Shown here piece by piece: positions 54,048-62,278 of a stretch of DNA of 64,000 nucleotides. This DNA is from Flaviflagellibacter deserti (GTDB lineage Bacteria > Pseudomonadota > Alphaproteobacteria > Rhizobiales > Methylopilaceae): NCBI RefSeq assembly GCF_042652085.1, contig NZ_JBHSJF010000005.1, positions 186,001 through 250,000 on the forward strand, read 5' to 3'. Numbering within the stretch: position 1 is the first letter of the stretch; each line of letters begins with the position of its first letter. Under the pieces are notes generated by a model, which did no database searches, was not told the DNA's origin, and worked only from the letters and a program-made list of their open reading frames with translations. A program made the position numbers and the translations under genes.

Positions 54048-57000
54048 TTACTGGGGGCTGGGCGGGATCAGGCGCCAGATGACCACTGGCCGGTTGGCAG
54101 GATCAAGGGCGATGCGCTGCGTTTTGTTCCGCAGTGCGAATCGTCCTCCACCAAGCAAATCTTCGGCCTCGATCGTGGCGTGATCGGGGAGACCGAACTC
54201 CCAGAGCGGAATTTCGAAATCGACATCCTGGCGGCTCGTCGTGTCGAGGTTCACCAGCACGACCACGCAATTGTCCCGCTTCTCCGTCAGCTTCGCATAG
54301 GCGATGACGTTGTCGTTCCAGGCGTTGAGGAAACGAATGTTGCGGAAGTCCGCCAGAGCCGGGTTTTCGCGGCGGATCCGGTTCAGCGCGGCGACATGGT
54401 CGCGGATGTTGCCGGGCCGGTTCCAGTCCCACGCCTTGATCTCGTACTTCTCGGAATCGAGATACTCCTCCTTGCCCGGCAGCGGCGTGCCTTCGCAAAG
54501 CTCGAAGCCCGAATAGAGTCCCCATGCGCCCGACAGCGTCGATGCCAGGGTCGCGCGGACGATGTAGCCGGCGCGGCCCGATGTCTGCAGCGGGACCGGG
54601 TTGATATCCGGCGTATTCACGAAGAAATTCGGCCGGTAGTACTCGCCCATCTCCCCGGCGAGCTCGGTGACGTAATCCGTCAGCTCCGCCTTGGTGTTGC
54701 GCCAGGTGAAGTAGGTATAGCTCTGCTGGAAGCCGATCTTCGCCAGCTTCTTCATCATCTTCGGCCGCGTGAACGCCTCGGAGAGAAAGATCGCGTCCGG
54801 AAATTCCGCGTTCACCTCGGCGATCATCCACTCCCAGAACGGCAGCGGTTTCGTATGCGGGTTGTCGACGCGGAAGATGCGCACGCCCTCGCGCGCCCAG
54901 CAAAGGACGACGTCGCGCAGCGCGTACCACAGCGAGGGCAGCGAGCCCTTGTTGTAGAAATCGACGTTGACGATGTCCTCGTACTTCTTCGGCGGGTTCT
55001 CGGCGAATTTCAGCGTGCCGTCCGGCCGCCAGTCGAACCAGTCCGGATGATCCTTGATCCAGGGATGATCGGGCGAGCACTGGATCGCGAAATCGATCGC
55101 GATCTCGAGGCCGTATTCGTGCGCCGCCGCGATCAGGCGACGGAAGTCCTCGAACGAGCCGAGATCCGGATGCAGCGCGTCGTGGCCGCCCTCCTTCGAG
55201 CCGATCGCATAGACCGAGCCGACATCGTCGGGCGACGGCGTCAGCGTGTTGTTCTTGCCCTTGCGATTGGTCGTGCCGATCGGATGGATCGGCGGGAAAT
55301 AGAGGACGTCGAAGCCCATGTCGCGGACGTAGGGCAGCTTGCGGATGACGTCCGCGAATGTGCCGTGCCGGATCGGATCGTCCGACATCGAGCGCGGGAA
55401 CAGCTCGTACCAGGCCGAGAACCGCGCCGCGAGGCGGTCGGCGATCACCGCCAGCTTGCGCGGATAGCGGGTCAGATTGGCGCGCTCGGCCGACTTGCCG
55501 ATGCGTAGCGCATTGAATGGGTCGAGCAGGACGGTAAGCTGCGCGTCGGAACCGTCCTCTTCCTTTTCGACCTCTTTCAGGATCTTCGACAGCGCCTTGG
55601 CGTCGGACTTGCCCGCGTGCTGCTCCGCCTTTTCGAGGATCTCGATGCCCTCGGCGATTTCGAGCCGGACGTTCTGACCGGCCGCGGCCTTCTTCTCGAT
55701 CTCGCTCTGCCAGGAGGCAAAGCGGTCGCGCCAGGCCTCGATCGTGAACTCGTAGCGGGTGTTGCGCTCCAGCGGGAACGAGCCCTTCCAGCGGTCATTG
55801 TCGACGAACACCATGGGCACGCGCGCCCATTCCTTCTCGTCAGAGGCGCGATAGAGAACCTCGGCACCAACCTTGTCATGACCGTCGGTGAAGATGTCCG
55901 CCCAGACCTCGACCACATCGCCGACCACGCGCTTCACCGGTGTGCGGCCGCCGTCGAGCTCCGGCCAGACGGTCTCGATGATGACGCGGCCCTCGCCGTC
56001 CGGTTTTTCGCTTTCCGGTCTGTCCTGAGGCAGCGCGCGGGCGGACGCAAAGATGCGCACCTCTCCCGGCTGAATGGCGAGTGGCTCTCCGGGCGCGAAG
56101 CCCACCGGCTCGACACCCGGTGTCATGTCAGCGAAATGGCCGAAACCGCCGCCGGCCAGCACGATCAGATCGCCCGCTTCGACCGGTTCGGGAATGTTGC
56201 CGGTATTGGTGAGGACCAGCGTTGCATAGGAGGCCGACACAGGGTGGCCGCCGTCGATGCGCAGAAGTGCCAGAACCGGGCTGTCCGGCGCGCTGAGCCG
56301 TCGCTGCGCCCCCTCGACGTTCGCAGGCGGCAGGTCGGCGCGCAGGCGGTTCACCGCGGCGATGAATTCCGAGATGTCGACGCCGGTGTCCTCGCGGTCG
56401 GCGGGCGCCGTATTCACGACATGCAGCGCCTTGCGGTAACCCCATTCATATCCCTGCGGCATCAGCACGCCGGACGAGAACAGAGCGGCCAGCGCATAGC
56501 GCGCCTTCAACTGCCGCGAGACGAAATCCGGGTCTTCCGGCATTTCCGACGCGAGCCGCGCCATATCGTGGTTCTCGGGAAACGCGATCGACGGCGCGAC
56601 GGTGCGAAGCGCCTCGTAGTGCTCCAATGCCCAAGGCGCCCTCCGGTCCCACCAGGCGAAGCTGTTGAAGAGATAATCGAAGCCAGCTTCCGCCACCGCT
56701 TTCGTCTCATCGAAGGTGCAGCCGAGCGTCTCCGCAGCGAACACGCAGTTCGGGTCGCGGGTCTTGGCGTTTGAGATCAAAGCCGTCCAGGCATCGGCCG
56801 GCACCTTGTAGGCGGCATCGCAGCGGAAGCCCTTCACGCCCAGGCCCTGGAGGTGGGCGACATAGCGGTCCCAATACTCGATCAGGAAACCGCGCGCCTC
56901 GGCTTTGTGGTAGTCGAGCTCGGCGAGGTCGCCCCAGACGGTCTTGATCGACGGGTCGATGGGATCGATCGCGTAAGGGCTCTCGATCTCGCCCTTCTCG

Positions 57001-57395
57001 TTCTTCCTGAACAGATCCGGCCGTTCATGCGCCAGAACGGCGTCGCGCGCGGTGTGGTTGACGACGAGATCCGTCATCACCTTCAGCCCATGCGCCGCCG
57101 CGTCCTCGACGAAAGCCGCGACCTGCGCGTCGTCGGACGTCTCGTGGCCGTCGCGGAACCGCTCGTCGAGCCTATAGGGGTCCGCCACCGCATAGAGGCT
57201 TCTCGAGCCGCCTGTCTGGTGGAACGGGTTCACATAGACCCAGTCGAAACCCATCGCGGCGATGCGCGGCAGCTCCGCCCTCCAGCCGAGCACGGTGCCG
57301 GCGAGCAGCGGAAAGAGGTTGTAGATCCGGGGGCCATGAGCCGAACCGAACGTCTTGTCCCCCAGGGTATGGTCGAAAGCGCGCGGCGCGTTCAT
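54048..57395 (-). CDS. glgE: GH13 domain fused to GlgE maltosyltransferase
   Basis: A 1115-residue protein. The second half (about 465-1115) is GlgE, which adds maltosyl units from maltose 1-phosphate to alpha-1,4-glucan: EGVRIFRVDNPHTKPL holds the nucleophile, IFLSEAFTRPKMM the acid/base, and FFVNTPDINP the third Asp. The first about 410 residues are an extra GH13 domain with its own apparent triad: RCDAA (D193), AAETLG (E222) and ENHDMAR (D277). Between them is a maltosyltransferase N-domain with a coiled-coil-like stretch (about 560-610). The start overlaps the malQ-treY stop by four bases. The role of the first domain is unknown. Confidence 0.93.
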   Translation of the reverse strand: MNAPRAFDHTLGDKTFGSAHGPRIYNLFPLLAGTVLGWRAELPRIAAMGFDWVYVNPFHQTGGSRSLYAVADPYRLDERFRDGHETSDDAQVAAFVEDAAAHGLKVMTDLVVNHTARDAVLAHERPDLFRKNEKGEIESPYAIDPIDPSIKTVWGDLAELDYHKAEARGFLIEYWDRYVAHLQGLGVKGFRCDAAYKVPADAWTALISNAKTRDPNCVFAAETLGCTFDETKAVAEAGFDYLFNSFAWWDRRAPWALEHYEALRTVAPSIAFPENHDMARLASEMPEDPDFVSRQLKARYALAALFSSGVLMPQGYEWGYRKALHVVNTAPADREDTGVDISEFIAAVNRLRADLPPANVEGAQRRLSAPDSPVLALLRIDGGHPVSASYATLVLTNTGNIPEPVEAGDLIVLAGGGFGHFADMTPGVEPVGFAPGEPLAIQPGEVRIFASARALPQDRPESEKPDGEGRVIIETVWPELDGGRTPVKRVVGDVVEVWADIFTDGHDKVGAEVLYRASDEKEWARVPMVFVDNDRWKGSFPLERNTRYEFTIEAWRDRFASWQSEIEKKAAAGQNVRLEIAEGIEILEKAEQHAGKSDAKALSKILKEVEKEEDGSDAQLTVLLDPFNALRIGKSAERANLTRYPRKLAVIADRLAARFSAWYELFPRSMSDDPIRHGTFADVIRKLPYVRDMGFDVLYFPPIHPIGTTNRKGKNNTLTPSPDDVGSVYAIGSKEGGHDALHPDLGSFEDFRRLIAAAHEYGLEIAIDFAIQCSPDHPWIKDHPDWFDWRPDGTLKFAENPPKKYEDIVNVDFYNKGSLPSLWYALRDVVLCWAREGVRIFRVDNPHTKPLPFWEWMIAEVNAEFPDAIFLSEAFTRPKMMKKLAKIGFQQSYTYFTWRNTKAELTDYVTELAGEMGEYYRPNFFVNTPDINPVPLQTSGRAGYIVRATLASTLSGAWGLYSGFELCEGTPLPGKEEYLDSEKYEIKAWDWNRPGNIRDHVAALNRIRRENPALADFRNIRFLNAWNDNVIAYAKLTEKRDNCVVVLVNLDTTSRQDVDFEIPLWEFGLPDHATIEAEDLLGGGRFALRNKTQRIALDPANRPVVIWRLIPPSPQ

Positions 57396-60300
57396 GGAAC
57401 CTTCCTCAAGACGGCGGCCGGGAATGCGGAGAAGAGCTCCCCGGCGGATAAGAAACCATCGGATTCGACTATCCGTCCGGTAACGAGATCACGCCAATGT
57501 CCGGCGGGCACCGAAATTGTCGTGTCCTCCCAGACGGATGCGTCGGGCAGACTTGCGTCGCCGCTCACCAGCCCCGCAACGAGCCGGGGTACTGCGACAG
57601 CGAGCGCATCCTGACCCAACACCCGTAAATAGGCGATGACATGCTCGGCTTTCGCCCCTTTTGAGGTTAGCGCCGAGTAACCGCCTTCCGCATAGAGCAA
57701 GGGCGTATCGGCCCGGTCGGCAAGGAGGCGAGCGATAAGAGCCTGCTTCACCGCCCCGCTCATCCAGTCGCCGAGAAGCTCGTCTGGTCTCTTTCCGGCC
57801 GCGAGCGCGGCCTCCCGTGCGCGGTAATCGACCGGCCGCCTGTTGTCGGGATCGACCAGCGAGAAGTCCCAGAATTCGGTGCCCTGATAGATGTCCGGAA
57901 CGCCCGGTAGCGTGCATTTCAGCACGGTGCGCGACAGGCCGTTCAGCGTCCCGAGCCGGGCCAGCCGGTTCGCGAGCGGCCGGAACTCGGTGAAGAAATC
58001 GCCGCCCGGGATCAGCAGTTCGTCGAGGAAATCGGCGACCGCCTTCTCGTACTCTTCATCGGTGTTGACCCAGCTCGTGAAGCGCTTGGCCTCGCGCAGC
58101 GCCTTTTCGGCATAGGCCTTGATCCGGTCGCGGAACGCATCGGCCAGTTCGGCGTCGTCGCCCTCCAGCAGCTCGAGCGGCCACGCTCCAAGCAGCGCCT
58201 GCAGGATCATCGCCTGGTCGTTGCCGTCCGGCACCTCCTCGCCGTCGATCCGGCCGAGCATCCCCTCCACGACATCGCGCCAGTCGTCGAGCGCGCGCGC
58301 CCATTCGTCCGGCAGTTCCGACAGTGCAGTCAAACGTGCCCGCGCATCCTCGCCGCGCTTGGTGTCGTGCGTCGCCGTCGCGATCATCGCGTTCGGCCAG
58401 CTGTTTGCCCGCGCCTCGTTCAGCGCGTGGAACTTCTCGACCGGAATGCCGAAATGGTCCGGATCGCCGCCGACCTCGTTCAGGGAGATCAAACGGGCGT
58501 ACCGATAGAACAGCGTGTCCTCCAGCGACTTGGCCATCACCGGGCCGGTCAGTTGCTGGAAGCGGCGGCGGAACCGCGCGACATCCTCCGGCGCCGGCCG
58601 ACCCGGACCCGACGTATCGATCTCGCCGGTCAGCGCCGCGCCGATGAAATCATGCACCGAGCGGTCGGGCAGGTTCGACCAGCGCTTGGCCTGCCTCAGC
58701 GTCTTCGCCAGTAGCGCCACATCCGCGGGCTCCGGATTGCCGTCGGGGCCGATATAGGTGCGGTAGACCGGGAAGCGCGCGATGATCTCGACCAGCGCGC
58801 GCAGGATCGCGAGGACGGGATAGTCGCGCGTCTTCCGGTCGGCGTTCGCGACGCGTTTGAGGTCGGAGACGAGGACGCCGAGTTCGCTCGCGAACGCGGT
58901 CTCGACGATCTCCTCCTTCGCCGCGCGAAGCTGGGCCCCGTAACCCGCATCGAGATCGCTGATGTCCTTGTAGATTGTGTCGAACCGCTCGACGTTTCGT
59001 CCATCGACGAAGACGCCGTCGATCTGGTTCAGCACGTCGTAGCCGGTCGTGCCCGCCACCGGCCAGGGCCGCAGCTCTTCGCCCGGTTCGAGGATCTTCT
59101 CGACGACGACATAGAAGCCGGGACCCACCGCATCCTGCAGCGCCCGGGCATAGCCTTCGGGGTCCGCGAGACCGTCGATATGGTCGATGCGGAGACCCTG
59201 GATGCGATCCTCGCGCACCAGCCGGAAGATCAGCTCGTGCGCCCGCTCGAACACTTCGGGCTTCTCGACGCGGATGCCGCCGAGCGAATTGATGTCGAAG
59301 AAGCGGCGGTAATTGATATCGCTCGCCGCGACCCGCCAATGCGCGACGCGGTAGTTCTGCTCTTCCAGCAAGCGATGCAGCGAGCTAAAGCTCTCCGGCT
59401 GGCCGGCGATGCCGTTCATCAAGGTCACGGCACGTTCCAGCGCCGTTTCGACGTCCTGCGCCTTCGCCGCCACGACAATGCGCTGCTTCAGCGCTTCCGC
59501 CTCCTCGGGGAAGCTGGCGCGGCGCTCCGGCGCCGTTTCGAGCGCCATGGCGCGTAAACGCTCGCTGACGGCGAGGATCTCGGTGCGTCCTCCGTTCTTC
59601 TCGTCCGGCAGGGCCGCGAGCGCGCGGTCGAGGATGTCGGGATAATTCAGCGGGCAGATCGGCAGCTTGTGCTCCCAGTGCCAGACCGCGAATTCGCCCT
59701 TCTCCGCATCGAAGGTCAGCTTCAGTTCGCCCGCTTCCAGCGCGTCGCCATAACGATTGCCGAGGAACGGCACGACGAGCTTGCCGCCGGCACCCAGCCG
59801 GTGCCAGTCCACGTCGAACGTGCTCGCGAGCGGCGAGGCCTCGCCCCATTCCAGCACCGACAGCCAGGCCGCATTGTCCGCGCCGCCGACGCCCATATGG
59901 TTCGGCACGATGTCGAGGATCAGCCCGAGATCGTGTTCCTTCAGCGCATCTGAGAGGCGGACGAACGCTTCCTCGCCGCCGAGTTCGACGTTGATCGTCG
60001 AATGGTCGACGATGTCGTAGCCATGGGTCGATCCCGGCCGCGCCTGGGCGATCGGCGAGGCATAGACATGGCTGATGCCGAGCCTTGCGAGATAGGGAAC
60101 GATCTCCACCGCATCGTCGAAGGTGAAGTCCTTGTGGAATTGCAGTCTGTAGGTCGCAAGGGGCGGCGGCACGGACAGGCCGCTTACATTAGGGCGCGCG
60201 CCGCGGCCCTCCTCCACGAGGGCCGCCGCGAGCTTGGCGAGTTGGCTTCCTGGAGCGACGAGGTTCTCGACATCGACTGAAAGTCGCCGCTGCCAGTTCG

Positions 60301-62278
60301 GATGCCCCTTGTCGAGGCCGGGCAGATTGGCCTGGTTGAGCTCGCCCGCCACATCCTCGAACTGGATCGAGGTCAGCGCGGAGGAGGTGCGGGCGAGATA
60401 ACGGACGCAGGCTTCGAGCGGCGGTTCCGGGGGCGGAGTCGGATCGCTCAGGAGGCCCTGCTCGACCAATGCCTCGCAGAACTGCCCGATCTCCCGGCGC
60501 CGCGCCTCACGCTCGCGCTCCGAGGTCTCGCGGTCGAACACGCCGAGCGTCTGGCGGAGGTCGACGTCGAGTCCGCGCCACCAACCGCGCAAGGTCGGCA
60601 GATCGTGCGTGGTGAAGACCGACAGCGCGTCGCGCGGAAACGTGTCCGGCTTCTTGAACCGGCCGTCCTGCTCGCGCTCGAAGTAGATGACGCGATAGCT
60701 GAACAGCCCCGCTTCCATGATCGCATCGGAGAAGCCTTCGGGCGCGGTGCCGAGGTCTTCGGCGATGACGAGGCATTTGTGGCGGTGGCTCTCCAGCCGA
60801 AGGACCGCGAGCAGCGCCTCGAACGGATACGAGACATAGGCGCCCTCGGCCGCCGACCCGCCCGGCGGGATCAGGAACAGCCGGCGAAGCTGAAACGCAT
60901 GGTCGATGCGGATGGCGCCGGCGTGGCGCATGTTCGAGGTCACCAGTGCCCGGAATGCCGCGAGACCCTGACGCTCCAGCGCCAGCGGGTCGAACGGCGG
61001 CAGGCCCCAGTTCTGCCCTTGCGGCCCGAGCGGGTCGGGCGGCGCACCAACCGAGAGCGTCTGCGAGAAGCGCTCCGGCGCCGCCCAGACCTCGGAACCA
61101 CCGCGATCGGCGCCGACAGCGAGGTCGCGATAGAGTCCGACCATCATCCCGGAGTCGCGCGCCTTGGCCGAGGCCGAGGCGAACTGCATGTCCGCCTGCC
61201 ATTGCAGCCAGGCATGGAAGGCGATTTCCTCCCGCTTCTCCTCGCGGAAGAAGGCGACGACATCCGAAATGGGCGACTGGAAATCCTGCGGCCAGTCGCC
61301 GGTCCACCAGCGCCCCTCGGCGCGGAAATGCTCGGCCAGCGCCTCGAACGTCGCGTGCAGTTCGAGCTGCTCGCCCTGCTCCGCTCGGAATGCGGCGAAC
61401 CGGTCATCGTCCGCGCGCCTGGAAAAATCCTCGAACAGCGCATCGAGCAAGGGCCGCTTCAGTGCCCAGACCGCCTCGTGATCGACGAGCGTGCCGGCGC
61501 GAAGCTTCTCCAGCTCACCGGCATACTCCTCGCTCTCGTAAAGCGATGCGGCCTTGCTCCCGGCGAAACCCTCGATCGCGGTCGGATCGATGTGCAGGCT
61601 CTCGAGGAACAGCCGCGATGATGGCGAATACGGCGAATATTTCGACCGGTCGGCGGCGAAGAGAGCATGCAGCGGAGACAGACCGAGGAAGCTCGCGCCG
61701 AGCGCGCCGGAGCCGGTCGCCGCTTCCGCGATATCGGTGAAATCGCCGATGCCCATATTGCGCGGTGAGGTCAGTCCATAGACCTGCGCGGTGACGCCCC
61801 AGAGCTTCGCACCATCGGCGATCTCGTTTGGCGCCCAGCAGCGCGGCTGCGCGGAAATCAAAGTCGCCGAAGCCTTCGCGCCGCCGCTGGACGCCTCGAG
61901 CGCGTAGTAGCCCGGCGACAAGGGCGGCAGCGTGAACCAACCGTCCTCGATACCGGCCCTGCCCTCGCGCACCGTGCCGGCCTCGTCGATCAGCCTCCAC
62001 TCGACCTCACCCGCCTGCGGATTGCGGACCGGAATTCCACCCGGCTGGCCGGAGGTCACGACCGGCAGCGGCGGTATCAGCCCGCACCTGAGCGCCTCGA
62101 CGAGCGCCAGGCTGTGCCGCGCTTCGCCAACCGTCGCGGTTGGCAGGCCGAAGCCGTCCAGCACCGCCTGCCGGGATTCCGGCGAGGTCCGGACGTATTC
62201 CCCGGTCTGCCCGTAATAGCCGTCGGCGATGCCGACAAGGTCCGAAAGTCTGGCCAGCAGTTCGTCCCTGTCGCTCAT
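57392..62278 (-). CDS. treY: 4-alpha-glucanotransferase fused to maltooligosyltrehalose synthase
   Basis: A 1628-residue fusion. Residues about 1-700 are MalQ (GH77): SPLHALFAADRSKYSPYSPSSR, GAIRIDHAFQLRRLF (nucleophile), CLVIAEDLGTAPEG (acid/base) and VFTTHDLPTLRGWW. Residues about 705-1628 are TreY: PPLATYRLQFHKDFTFDDA, LGISHVYASPI, GLRIDHIDGLADPEGY and ATATHDTKRGEDARARL. MalQ rearranges malto-oligosaccharides and TreY turns the reducing end into a trehalosyl unit. The start overlaps the treZ stop (ATGA). Separate genes are the rule for these two enzymes; this fusion is not common to my knowledge. Confidence 0.94.
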   Translation of the reverse strand: MSDRDELLARLSDLVGIADGYYGQTGEYVRTSPESRQAVLDGFGLPTATVGEARHSLALVEALRCGLIPPLPVVTSGQPGGIPVRNPQAGEVEWRLIDEAGTVREGRAGIEDGWFTLPPLSPGYYALEASSGGAKASATLISAQPRCWAPNEIADGAKLWGVTAQVYGLTSPRNMGIGDFTDIAEAATGSGALGASFLGLSPLHALFAADRSKYSPYSPSSRLFLESLHIDPTAIEGFAGSKAASLYESEEYAGELEKLRAGTLVDHEAVWALKRPLLDALFEDFSRRADDDRFAAFRAEQGEQLELHATFEALAEHFRAEGRWWTGDWPQDFQSPISDVVAFFREEKREEIAFHAWLQWQADMQFASASAKARDSGMMVGLYRDLAVGADRGGSEVWAAPERFSQTLSVGAPPDPLGPQGQNWGLPPFDPLALERQGLAAFRALVTSNMRHAGAIRIDHAFQLRRLFLIPPGGSAAEGAYVSYPFEALLAVLRLESHRHKCLVIAEDLGTAPEGFSDAIMEAGLFSYRVIYFEREQDGRFKKPDTFPRDALSVFTTHDLPTLRGWWRGLDVDLRQTLGVFDRETSEREREARRREIGQFCEALVEQGLLSDPTPPPEPPLEACVRYLARTSSALTSIQFEDVAGELNQANLPGLDKGHPNWQRRLSVDVENLVAPGSQLAKLAAALVEEGRGARPNVSGLSVPPPLATYRLQFHKDFTFDDAVEIVPYLARLGISHVYASPIAQARPGSTHGYDIVDHSTINVELGGEEAFVRLSDALKEHDLGLILDIVPNHMGVGGADNAAWLSVLEWGEASPLASTFDVDWHRLGAGGKLVVPFLGNRYGDALEAGELKLTFDAEKGEFAVWHWEHKLPICPLNYPDILDRALAALPDEKNGGRTEILAVSERLRAMALETAPERRASFPEEAEALKQRIVVAAKAQDVETALERAVTLMNGIAGQPESFSSLHRLLEEQNYRVAHWRVAASDINYRRFFDINSLGGIRVEKPEVFERAHELIFRLVREDRIQGLRIDHIDGLADPEGYARALQDAVGPGFYVVVEKILEPGEELRPWPVAGTTGYDVLNQIDGVFVDGRNVERFDTIYKDISDLDAGYGAQLRAAKEEIVETAFASELGVLVSDLKRVANADRKTRDYPVLAILRALVEIIARFPVYRTYIGPDGNPEPADVALLAKTLRQAKRWSNLPDRSVHDFIGAALTGEIDTSGPGRPAPEDVARFRRRFQQLTGPVMAKSLEDTLFYRYARLISLNEVGGDPDHFGIPVEKFHALNEARANSWPNAMIATATHDTKRGEDARARLTALSELPDEWARALDDWRDVVEGMLGRIDGEEVPDGNDQAMILQALLGAWPLELLEGDDAELADAFRDRIKAYAEKALREAKRFTSWVNTDEEYEKAVADFLDELLIPGGDFFTEFRPLANRLARLGTLNGLSRTVLKCTLPGVPDIYQGTEFWDFSLVDPDNRRPVDYRAREAALAAGKRPDELLGDWMSGAVKQALIARLLADRADTPLLYAEGGYSALTSKGAKAEHVIAYLRVLGQDALAVAVPRLVAGLVSGDASLPDASVWEDTTISVPAGHWRDLVTGRIVESDGFLSAGELFSAFPAAVLRKVP

